Source of the DNA: Methylobacterium haplocladii
GTDB lineage: Bacteria; Pseudomonadota; Alphaproteobacteria; Rhizobiales; Beijerinckiaceae
Reading direction: 5' to 3'
DNA length: 64,000 nucleotides
Assembly (NCBI RefSeq): GCF_007992175.1
Contig: NZ_BJZT01000002.1
Location: 97,638 to 161,637 of the forward strand
The position numbers and the translations under genes are program-made. The notes beneath the pieces were generated by a model. That model saw nothing but the letters and a program-made list of their open reading frames with translations. It was not told where the DNA came from and ran no database searches. Position 1 is the first letter of the stretch, and each line of letters starts with the position of its first letter. Shown here in pieces: positions 17,272-24,874 of the stretch.

Positions 17272-18969
17272 ATGCTCGACCAAGACGTCTCCAACGGTCC
17301 CATCGCGAGCCGCAGCGCGGCCCAGGCGCTGGTGGATCAGCTTGCCGCGAACGGCGTCGACCACGTCTTCACGGTGCCCGGCGAGAGCTTCCTGCCGGTG
17401 CTCGACGCCCTCTACGAATCGCGCATCCAGATCACGGTCTGCCGCCAGGAAGGCGGCGTCGCGATGATGGCGGAGGCCTACGGCAAGGCGACGGGCCGGC
17501 CCGGCATCTGCTTCGTGACCCGTGGACCCGGCGCGACCAACGCCTCGGCCGGCATCCACATCGCACAGCAGGATTCGACGCCGCTGATCATGTTCGTCGG
17601 CCAGATCGAACGCCATCTGCGCGACCGCGAGGCCTGGCAGGAGGTCGATTACCGCGCCGCCTTCGGCCCGATCGCCAAATGGGCCACCGAGATCGACGAC
17701 GCGGCGCGTGTGCCGGAATACGTCTCGCGCGCATTCCATGCAGCAACCGGGGGCAGGCCGGGTCCGGTGGTGATCGCGTTGCCGAAGGACATGCTGAAGG
17801 ATGCCTGTCCAGGCCCGCTCGCCGCACCCTGGCGCCCGGTCGAGGCCGCCCCCGGGCACGAGGAGATCGAGCAGCTCGCGGCGTTACTCTCGGAGGCTGA
17901 ACGGCCCTTCCTGCTGCTCGGCGGCAGCCGCTGGAGCGAGGCGGCCTATCGCGACATCCACGCCTTCGCCGACCGTTTCGACCTGCCGGTCGCCACGAGC
18001 TACCGCCGGCTGCCGTTGTTCGATCCTCTGCACCCGGCCTATGCCGGCGATCTCGGGTTGGCGGCCAACCCGAAGCTCGTCGCGCGAGCCAAAGCGGCCG
18101 ACCTGCTGATCGTGCTGGGCGGACGCCTCGGCGAAGTCCCGAGCCAGGGCTACGAGCTCATCGACATCCCGAACCCGCGCAGCCGGCTCGTCCACGTCCA
18201 TCCGGGTTCGGAGGAACTCGGACGGGTCTACGTCCCGCATCTCGCGATCAACGCCGCGCCCAACCGCATGGCGGCGGCTCTGGCGCGCCTCGATGCGCCT
18301 GCAACGGTGCCGTGGGCGAAACAGACCCGCGCGGCCCATGCCGACTATCTCGCCTGGAGCGAGAAGGCGACACCGCAGCCCGGCGACGTGAACCTCGGCG
18401 CGGTGATGATCCACCTGCGCGAGACGCTGCCGCCCGACGCGATCCTCTGCAACGGTGCCGGCAACTACGCGGCCTGGATCCACCGCTACTACCGCTTCCG
18501 GCAGCGCGCCACGCATCTCGCGCCGACCTCGGGCTCGATGGGTTACGGCGTGCCGGCGGCGGTCGGGATCAAGCGGATCTATCCGGAGCGCACGGTGATC
18601 TCGCTCGCGGGCGACGGCGACTTCCTGATGAACGGGCAGGAATTCGCCACCGCCGTCCAGTACGATCTGCCCATCGTCTGCATCATCTGCGACAATGCCA
18701 GCTACGGCACCATCCGCATGCACCAAGAGCGGGATTTTCCCGGCCGCGTCGCAGCGACCGACCTGCGCAACCCGGATTTTGCCGCCTATGCCCGCGCTTT
18801 CGGCGGCTTCGGCATCACGGTGGAGCGTACCGCGGATTTCCCGGCCGCGCTGGAGGCGGCACTCGCCTCGGGCCAGCCGTCCATCATCCATCTGAAGATG
18901 TCGACCGACGCGATCTCGCCCGGCATGAGCCTGACCGCAATCCGCGAGAAGGCGCTGGCCGGGAGGTGA
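17272..18969 (+). CDS. thiamine-diphosphate enzyme, acetolactate synthase large-subunit-like
   Basis: This 565-residue protein has the three-domain ThDP architecture: the N-terminal PYR domain with GVDHVFTVPGESFLPVLDAL and the catalytic Glu in CRQEGGVAMMAEAYG, a central TPP_enzyme_M domain, and a C-terminal PP domain with the cofactor motif GDGDFLMNGQEFATAVQYDL, then NNASYGTIRMHQE-like sequence (here DNASYGTIRMHQ). Family members decarboxylate a 2-oxoacid and ligate or release the aldehyde. No regulatory IlvH subunit is nearby, and its neighbours are two acyltransferase paralogues, so a specialised rather than branched-chain amino-acid role is likely. ATG 17272 is chosen. GTG 17191 is an in-frame alternative. 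Confidence 0.85.
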   Translation: MLDQDVSNGPIASRSAAQALVDQLAANGVDHVFTVPGESFLPVLDALYESRIQITVCRQEGGVAMMAEAYGKATGRPGICFVTRGPGATNASAGIHIAQQDSTPLIMFVGQIERHLRDREAWQEVDYRAAFGPIAKWATEIDDAARVPEYVSRAFHAATGGRPGPVVIALPKDMLKDACPGPLAAPWRPVEAAPGHEEIEQLAALLSEAERPFLLLGGSRWSEAAYRDIHAFADRFDLPVATSYRRLPLFDPLHPAYAGDLGLAANPKLVARAKAADLLIVLGGRLGEVPSQGYELIDIPNPRSRLVHVHPGSEELGRVYVPHLAINAAPNRMAAALARLDAPATVPWAKQTRAAHADYLAWSEKATPQPGDVNLGAVMIHLRETLPPDAILCNGAGNYAAWIHRYYRFRQRATHLAPTSGSMGYGVPAAVGIKRIYPERTVISLAGDGDFLMNGQEFATAVQYDLPIVCIICDNASYGTIRMHQERDFPGRVAATDLRNPDFAAYARAFGGFGITVERTADFPAALEAALASGQPSIIHLKMSTDAISPGMSLTAIREKALAGR

Positions 18970-19352
18970 ACCGGGCCGCGTACCGTCTCACGTGATACCA
19001 CTTCCGGCGTATCGGATCGGAGCCTTCTTCGTCTTTGCAAGAGTAGCGAAGCAACCCAGGGCCACACCCGCAACGTCAGTACGTTGGCGCCGGATCGCTT
19101 CGACTTTGCCTCGCAATGACGGCTGAGCCTGAAGGACACGATGTCCGAACGCATCAGCCGGCGGCGGTCCGGCAGGTCGGCAACGGGCGCAGCGAAACTC
19201 GGTAACGGACGCCTCGTCGCGCGCCTTAACCAAGAATTAGCGGGCGAAGTCTCATCTTTGCTCCGGTCATCCGCGGACCGTCCCAGCGCCAGCCACAACC
19301 CAGCAGGCCACGTACGCGCTGCGGGTACAGGTCCAGGGGTGAGTACCCTGTC
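18970..19352. other. intergenic gap carrying an extragenic repeat
   Basis: No coding sequence is supported in this 383-bp gap. It holds the inverted extragenic element at 19031-19122, and the rest shows nothing recognisable. Confidence 0.5.
19031..19122. repeat. imperfect palindromic extragenic repeat
   Basis: Two inverted arms of about 30 bp face each other. The left arm contains TTTGCAAGAGTAGCGAAGCA and the right arm, read on the minus strand, contains CATTGCGAGGCAAAGTCGAA then GCGATCCGG. The shared pattern TTGC-AG ... CGAAGC-A-CC-GG resembles the CATTGCGAGCGAAGCGAAGCAATCC-type extragenic elements widespread in bacterial genomes. It lies between the ThDP-enzyme gene and GNAT paralogue B. 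Confidence 0.6.
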
Positions 19353-20288
19353 ATGAACATGATCGTAGCCGAACCGGCACAAAAAGCCGCCGCGATCCCG
19401 GCCAATGCCGCTGCCCTGCGCTGCCGGATGATCGAGGAGACCGACCGCGACGCGGTCGTCGCGCTGTTGTGCAAGGGCTTCTCCGGCCGATCGGAAGCGC
19501 ATTGGCGCCGGGGTCTGGAGCGCCACATCGCCCGCGGCGTGCCGGACGGCGTGCCGCGCTACGGCTACCTGCTCGAACGCGACGGCGCCGTGGTCGGCGT
19601 GCTGCTCACGCTCTACACGCGGATCGAGGACGGTGCCGGCTCGCACCTGCGCTGCAACCTGTCGAGCTGGTACGTGGAGCCGGCCGTCCGGGCCGCGGCC
19701 ACGCTCCTCGACGGGCGCGCCATGCGCGACAAGTCCGTAACCTATCTCAACATCTCACCGACCGTTCACACCAGGGCGATGCATCGGGCTCGCGGTTTTC
19801 GGGCCTACGCCGACGGGCAATTGCTTGCGGCCCCGGCTCTGAGCCGGATCCGGCGCGGGCAGCGAGTCGAGACTCTCGCAGACGCGAACCTCGCGCTGCT
19901 GCCCCCGCGGGAACAGGCGATCGCCCGTGACCACGCGGGCTACGGCTGCCTCGTGCTGGTCTGCCGCGAAGGCAATGCGGCCCAGGCCGTCGTCCTGCAG
20001 CCGCATCGCATCAAGGCCCTTCCGCGCTGGTCGGCGAGCCCCACCCTCCCCTGCTATCAACTCGTCTATGGCCCGGCGGGCGAAACCCTCGGACGCTGGC
20101 TCGGAGCGCTCGGCCGCCACCTGCTGTTCCGGCACGGCATCCCGCTTCTGTTCCTCGATGCGAACGGCCCGATGCCAGGCGTGGTCGGCCGCTACATCCA
20201 CGACCGCGCTCCGCGCTACGCGAAGGGACCGCACCCCGTCCCGGTCGGGGACCTCAGCTACACGGAGCAGGTTCTGTTCGGCGAGTGA
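19353..20288 (+). CDS. GNAT-like acyltransferase, paralogue B
   Basis: This 311-residue protein is a paralogue of the one at 16202, sharing CNLSSWYVE, KSVTYLNIS, HTR, the LLFLDANGPMPGVVGRY region and RYAKGP near the C terminus. The N-terminal RCRMIEETDRDAVVALLCKGF is GNAT-like. Flanking the ThDP enzyme with two divergent copies suggests two related acyl transfers in one pathway. Substrates are unknown. ATG 19353 and ATG 19359 are both possible starts. Confidence 0.65.
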   Translation: MNMIVAEPAQKAAAIPANAAALRCRMIEETDRDAVVALLCKGFSGRSEAHWRRGLERHIARGVPDGVPRYGYLLERDGAVVGVLLTLYTRIEDGAGSHLRCNLSSWYVEPAVRAAATLLDGRAMRDKSVTYLNISPTVHTRAMHRARGFRAYADGQLLAAPALSRIRRGQRVETLADANLALLPPREQAIARDHAGYGCLVLVCREGNAAQAVVLQPHRIKALPRWSASPTLPCYQLVYGPAGETLGRWLGALGRHLLFRHGIPLLFLDANGPMPGVVGRYIHDRAPRYAKGPHPVPVGDLSYTEQVLFGE

Positions 20289-20320
20289 GCGGGCGGCGCC
20301 CGTCGCCGACGGCACCATCG

Positions 20321-21178
20321 CTAGCGGTGTGCGAACTCCCAGTAGAGCTTGCGCGCGAGACGGAAGATCGGACCCGGCTCGAAGCGGGCGTCGTCGAGCC
20401 CGATGACCGGGGCCACCTTCGCGAAGTTGCCCGCGGTGAAGACCTCGTCCGCCTGCAGGAAGTCGTCGTAGAGCAGCGTCTTCTCGACGACGGCGACCCC
20501 CTCCGCGCGCAACAGCGCGATTACGCGGGCGCGAGTGATGCCCGCGAGGAAGGTACCGTTCGGCACCGGCGTGTAGACGATGCCGTCGCGGGCGAAGAAG
20601 GCGTTGGCGTTGGCGAATTCCGCGATGTTGCCGAGACCGTCGCACATCAGGCAGTTGCCGAAGCCGCGCGAGAGCGCTTCCGTCAGCGCTCTCGCGCCGT
20701 TCGGGTAGAGGCAGCCGGCCTTGGCGTCCACGGGCGCCATCTCGATCGATGGACGCCGGAACGGCGAGAGGGTCGCCCGCACGCCGGTCGGCAGCGGCAT
20801 CGGGGCGACGTAGATGGACAGGCACCAGTTGGTGGTCTCGGGGTCGAACCGCACGCCGCCCGCGAAGCCGGATTCCGCCCAGTACATCGGGCGGATGTAG
20901 AGCTCGGCATCGTGCGGGAATCGGGCGAGCCCATCTCGGACCAGCCCGTCCCATTGCTCGACGCTCACCTTCGGCTTGAGACCCAAAGCCTCCGCCGAAC
21001 GGTTCACCCGCGCCAGGTGCAGCTCAAGATCGGGCGTAACACCTTCGAAGGCGCGGGCTCCGTCGAAGACGGTCGAGCCGAGCCACGCGCCATGCGTGCG
21101 CGGCCCCATCAGGCGGACGTTGCCGGAGTGCCAATCGCCCTCGAAGAACGTCCAAGTGTCCGTGTCCGGTGTCGACAT
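20321..21178 (-). CDS. class IV PLP aminotransferase (branched-chain aminotransferase-like)
   Basis: This 285-residue fold-type IV aminotransferase has the Schiff-base lysine Lys153 in APVDAKAGCLYPNGARA, the E-F-A-N-A-N stretch of the PLP phosphate region (NIAEFANANAFF), and NGTFLAGITRARVI near the C terminus. It should interconvert a 2-oxoacid and an amino acid with glutamate as partner. It is convergent with GNAT paralogue B, 32 bp away, and on the same strand as the cupin gene. Confidence 0.88.
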   Translation of the reverse strand: MSTPDTDTWTFFEGDWHSGNVRLMGPRTHGAWLGSTVFDGARAFEGVTPDLELHLARVNRSAEALGLKPKVSVEQWDGLVRDGLARFPHDAELYIRPMYWAESGFAGGVRFDPETTNWCLSIYVAPMPLPTGVRATLSPFRRPSIEMAPVDAKAGCLYPNGARALTEALSRGFGNCLMCDGLGNIAEFANANAFFARDGIVYTPVPNGTFLAGITRARVIALLRAEGVAVVEKTLLYDDFLQADEVFTAGNFAKVAPVIGLDDARFEPGPIFRLARKLYWEFAHR

Positions 21179-21289
21179 CGCTCGGGTTTCGCCTCGGCTG
21201 CACCGCGTTCGGCGACCCGGTCCGTCACGGCCGGGTCGCGAGGCCGCGCCTGACGCGCGGCTGGTGGATTCGACGGGTGGCGCCGAGGT

Positions 21290-21754
21290 TCAGGCCGCGC
21301 CCAAGCCGACCTGGAAGCCGCCCGGCTTGGCGGTGTTCTTGCCCGTGAGGATACGCTTGATCTTGCCGAAGGCCCGCAGCGGGAAGGTCATCAGCCAGGG
21401 CTGCGTCTTCCGGCAGAAGGCGACCTTCCGCACGTATGTCTCGACATGCCAGTGGCAGACCGCCCCACGGGGCAGGAACAGCACGTCGCCGGGACCGAAG
21501 GTCTTGGCCGGCCCGTGGCCGTCGCTGATCGTCGCCGAGCCTTCGAGGAAGTAGATCGTCTCGTCGATGTCGTAGATCCACTCGAACTTGCCCGCGGTGC
21601 AATCCCAGATCAGCGTGCTGGCCATACCGTCGGCGCCGCTCGACAGCGTGGCGTTGCGTGCCATCGGATTGCCCTCGCGGATCCAGCTCGGCTCGATCGG
21701 TGCCGGCGCCAGCTCGACGGTGGTCACGGACGGGATCATCGGTTTGGTCTTCAA
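21290..21754 (-). CDS. cupin-domain protein (cupin_3 type)
   Basis: This 154-residue single cupin has the barrel motifs WIYDIDETIYFLEGSATI and FGPGDVLFLPRG followed by CHWHV. This resembles the (S)-ureidoglycine-aminohydrolase-like cupin_3 group. The first motif lacks the full HxH metal pair of classic cupins (it has DIDE), so metal binding and catalysis are uncertain. It is upstream of and on the same strand as the aminotransferase. The in-frame extension to 21812 in another reading is a shadow. Confidence 0.75.
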   Translation of the reverse strand: MKTKPMIPSVTTVELAPAPIEPSWIREGNPMARNATLSSGADGMASTLIWDCTAGKFEWIYDIDETIYFLEGSATISDGHGPAKTFGPGDVLFLPRGAVCHWHVETYVRKVAFCRKTQPWLMTFPLRAFGKIKRILTGKNTAKPGGFQVGLGAA

Positions 21755-22177
21755 GACGGTCTCCCTCGTCGGCGCCAGCCTGCGGATGAGCGAAGCGCAA
21801 TCTCGGCAGCAATTACGAGGATTCCGACGCCGCGCAAGAACTTCTACTGCGTATTATTAATGACTTCGAACACGCATTTGCGCTGACGGCAGAAAGATCA
21901 ATATCGCCTCAAGTCTTGAAGTCCTTCTACGGCACATCCGTTCCACGATGGGATCGACACGGAAACGTCCCGAATGATTTCCGCAATTCTGTCGAACGAC
22001 CGGTCAGGCCTTATAAACCATTGTTTCAGAAGAACTTTTAACGGACGTCCGGCATGGTAGAGGTCATGCCCCGTCGTTTGGCCTGCTCGAACGGATGTCC
22101 CGTTACGATACGGACATGCCTGGTTCGACCCTTGCTCGACGGCTGGCAGATCTTGCAACTCCAGCACGGAAATCCCC
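21755..22177. other. AT-richer leader region upstream of metY
   Basis: No convincing gene lies in these 423 bp between the divergent cupin and metY genes. The stretch 21840-22050 is AT-richer and probably holds the metY promoter. I looked for a SAM-type riboswitch, which is common before methionine genes, and did not recognise a consensus. Confidence 0.4.
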
Positions 22178-23470
22178 ATGCGCAGCGAGACGATCGCGGT
22201 TCACGCCGGCTTCGACCACGATCCGGCGACGCATGCCGTGGCGGTTCCGATCTACCAGAGCGTCGCCTACGCCTTCGACAGCGCCGATCACGGCGCGGCC
22301 CTCTTCAACCTCGAGGAGGAAGGCTACCGCTACAGCCGGATCGCCAACCCGACGGTGGCGGTCCTGGAGAAGCGGGTCGCCGAACTCGAGGGCGGCCATG
22401 CGGCGCTCGCCGTCGCCAGCGGTCAGGCGGCCCTTCACTACGCCATCGCGACGCTCGCCGACCACGGCGGCAACATCGTCTCGGTGCCCCAGCTCTACGG
22501 CACCACCCACACCCTGCTCGCCCATGTGCTGCCGCGTCAGGGCATCCAGTGCCGGTTCGCCGCGAGCGACGACCCGGCCGAGATCGCGAAGTTGATCGAT
22601 GACGACACCCGCGCGGTCTATTGCGAGTCGATCGGCAACCCCGCTGGCAACATCTGCGACATCGAGGCGCTCGCCCGCGTCGCCCATGCCCGGGGCGTGC
22701 CGCTCGTCGTCGACAACACGGTGGCAACGCCGATCCTGCTGCGGCCGATCGATTACGGCGCGGACATCGTCCTCGGCTCGCTGACCAAGTTCATGGGCGG
22801 CCACGGCACGACGATGGGCGGCTTCATCGTCGATTCCGGCCGGTTCGACTGGAAAGCGCAGGCCCGGCGCTTCCCGATGTTCTCGGTGCCGGACGTGTCC
22901 TATCACGGCCTCGTCTACGCCGAGCATTTCGGCAAGGGCGCCTTCGTGGCCCGCGCCCGCAGCGTCTACCAGCGCACCACCGGCGCCGTGCTGCCTGCGA
23001 TGAGCGCGTTCCTGCTGCTCCAGGGCATCGAGACCGTAGCGCTCCGAGTCGAGCGGCACGTGCAGAACGGCCGCAGGGTCGCGGAATTCCTGCGCGCGCA
23101 TCCCGGGATCAGTTGGGTCAACTATGCAGGCTTCCCCGAGAGCCCGCACCACGCGATGGCGCAGAAATATCTCGGCGGCGAGGGCTCCTCGCTGCTCACT
23201 TTCGGCGTGCGCGGCGGCTTCGAGGCCGGCAAGTCCTTCTACGACGCGCTCAAGCTGGTGAAGCGGCTCGTCAATATCGGCGACGCGAAATCGCTGGCCT
23301 GCCACCCCGCCTCGACCACGCACCGGCAGATGACGCCGGCCGAGCAGGCTTCCGCCGGCGTCTCCCCGGAGATGATCCGAATCAGCGTCGGCATCGAGCA
23401 CATCGACGACATCACCGACGACCTCGATCAGGCGCTCGCAGCGGCCAACGTTCTCGCCCGCGCGGCGTGA
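22178..23470 (+). CDS. metY: O-acetylhomoserine aminocarboxypropyltransferase (sulfhydrylase)
   Basis: This 430-residue PLP enzyme of the Cys/Met-metabolism family has the cofactor lysine Lys204 in LGSLTKFMGGHGTTMGG and the N-terminal SRIANPTVAVLEKR motif. The C-terminal CHPASTTHRQM block is typical of MetY. It makes homocysteine from O-acylhomoserine and sulfide. The length fits MetY (about 430) rather than MetB/MetC (about 390). It is followed 38 bp later by the homoserine acyltransferase that supplies its substrate. The ATG is the first in frame after GGAAATCCCC. Confidence 0.93.
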   Translation: MRSETIAVHAGFDHDPATHAVAVPIYQSVAYAFDSADHGAALFNLEEEGYRYSRIANPTVAVLEKRVAELEGGHAALAVASGQAALHYAIATLADHGGNIVSVPQLYGTTHTLLAHVLPRQGIQCRFAASDDPAEIAKLIDDDTRAVYCESIGNPAGNICDIEALARVAHARGVPLVVDNTVATPILLRPIDYGADIVLGSLTKFMGGHGTTMGGFIVDSGRFDWKAQARRFPMFSVPDVSYHGLVYAEHFGKGAFVARARSVYQRTTGAVLPAMSAFLLLQGIETVALRVERHVQNGRRVAEFLRAHPGISWVNYAGFPESPHHAMAQKYLGGEGSSLLTFGVRGGFEAGKSFYDALKLVKRLVNIGDAKSLACHPASTTHRQMTPAEQASAGVSPEMIRISVGIEHIDDITDDLDQALAAANVLARAA

Positions 23471-23508
23471 CCGCCGTCTGCGCGGCGATTAGCCAGGAGT
23501 TCTTCGCA

Positions 23509-24510
23509 ATGCTGGATCACGGACATCCCAGCCCCGCTCCCTCCACAGGATGGGACGGCTCCGAAGCGACGCCGGTCATGCCCTCATGGCCGCGCATCGA
23601 GCGGCCGCTGCGGATCGGCCTCCTGAACAACATGCCTGACGCGGCCTTCGTCCAGACCGAGCGGCAGTTCCGGCAACTCATCGGCCAGGATGCGGTGCTC
23701 GCACCGTTCGTCTTCCGCGACCTTCCGCGCGGACCCATCGTCCGCGCCCATATCGATGCGCATTACGCGCCGCACGAAGCACTCGCGGCGGCGCGGCTCG
23801 ATGCCCTCGTCGTCACCGGATGCGAGCCGAAGGCCCAAAACCTCGACGACGAGCCGTTCTTCGCACCGCTCGGCGCGGTGGTGGATTGGGCCGCGGCCAA
23901 CACCGTCTCGACCCTGTTCTCCTGTCTCGCCTCTCACGCGGCGGTCCTGCATCTCGACGGCATCCGGCGCAGGCCGCTGCCCGCAAAGCATTCCGGCGTC
24001 TACGCCTGCGCGGCCGTTCCGCATCCGCTCCTCGCCGGCATGCCGGACACCGTCGCGGTGCCGCATTCCCGCTGGAACGACCTGGCGGAAGCCGATCTCG
24101 TCGCCCGTGGCTACACGGTGCTGCGACGCTCGGCCGAGATCGGGGTCGACCTGTTCGTGCGCGAGACCGGCAGCCTGTTCGTGTTCCTGCAGGGCCACCC
24201 GGAATACGCGCCCGACAGCCTCGCCCGCGAGTACCGCCGCGACGTCGGTCGGTTCCTGGACGGCAGCCGTGACACTCATCCGCCGCTGCCGGAGAACTAT
24301 TTTTCCGCGGAGGCCGTAGCTCGCCTCAACGCCTTCGCGGCGGAAGCGCAGGCGCGGCGCGAGCCCGAGCTGTTCACCCGGTTCCCGAGCCTCGCGGCTG
24401 CCCCGCCAAGGGTGCCATCGTGGCAGGAGCCGGCGGTACAGCTCTTTCGCAACTGGATCGCGCAAGTCGCCCTGCGCCGGACTGTCGGCGCGGAGCTCTG
24501 CGCGGTTTGA
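23509..24510 (+). CDS. metA: homoserine O-acyltransferase, MetA family
   Basis: This 333-residue protein matches the MetA (HTS) fold. The acyl-accepting Cys139 is in TLFSCLASHAAV, and the His230/Glu232 pair in FLQGHPEY matches the order and spacing of E. coli MetA Cys142, His235 and Glu237. It acylates homoserine with acetyl- or succinyl-CoA. Pairing with MetY favours acetyl, but the specificity residue cannot be judged here. ATG 23509 has CCAGGAGT nine bases upstream. The long in-frame sequence further upstream is an out-of-frame reading of metY. Confidence 0.9.
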   Translation: MLDHGHPSPAPSTGWDGSEATPVMPSWPRIERPLRIGLLNNMPDAAFVQTERQFRQLIGQDAVLAPFVFRDLPRGPIVRAHIDAHYAPHEALAAARLDALVVTGCEPKAQNLDDEPFFAPLGAVVDWAAANTVSTLFSCLASHAAVLHLDGIRRRPLPAKHSGVYACAAVPHPLLAGMPDTVAVPHSRWNDLAEADLVARGYTVLRRSAEIGVDLFVRETGSLFVFLQGHPEYAPDSLAREYRRDVGRFLDGSRDTHPPLPENYFSAEAVARLNAFAAEAQARREPELFTRFPSLAAAPPRVPSWQEPAVQLFRNWIAQVALRRTVGAELCAV

Positions 24511-24874
24511 CACGACATCCGGTTGATTGGGTCAGGTGGCGCAGTTCTTCTCCTACCCCATCGGAGCTACGGGGCCTGTACGGATTTGATTCGATATCCC
24601 ACCCACGCCCTCACCCTGAGGTTCCGGAGCGTAGCGGAGGCCGCACGGGGGTCTTCCTGGTCCCGACGCGATCCCTTGGAGAACCCTTCGAGGCCCGCTG
24701 ACGCGGGCACCTCGAGGTGAGGTTCCGGGTGGGAGATAAAGAGAGCCAAACGGCTTCGGAACAGCTTCATATCGGGCGCAACCATACGGGGAAGAGAGAG
24801 TCTTCGCCGATCGACTGATGCACGCGATACGGTCTGAAACCGTCCGAAGCCTGATCCTCCAACAACGCAGATTC
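24511..24874. other. intergenic gap carrying an extragenic element
   Basis: No gene is supported. The gap contains the 136-bp inverted-repeat element at 24598-24733 and, beyond it, the probable promoter region of the acyl-CoA synthetase. Confidence 0.45.
24598..24733. repeat. 136-bp extragenic element with inverted termini and inner hairpin
   Basis: The left end (CCCACCC, 4 bases, CCTCACC, then GAGG) is matched in inverted orientation by the right end (CCTCGAGGTGAGG, then GGGTGGG), giving roughly 24-bp imperfect terminal inverted repeats. Inside is a perfect hairpin GCCCGC-TGAC-GCGGGC. This looks like a small non-coding repeat of a type common between genes of high-GC alphaproteobacteria. 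It carries no coding capacity of its own. Confidence 0.6.

Noticed and set aside
21840..22177. SAM riboswitch upstream of metY
   Set aside because: The position is suggestive, but I could not match a SAM-I, SAM-II or SAM/SAH consensus by eye. A covariance-model search would settle it.
22621..23508. N-terminal extension of metA
   Set aside because: It is an out-of-frame reading of metY with Arg-rich composition. A good ribosome-binding site precedes ATG 23509.
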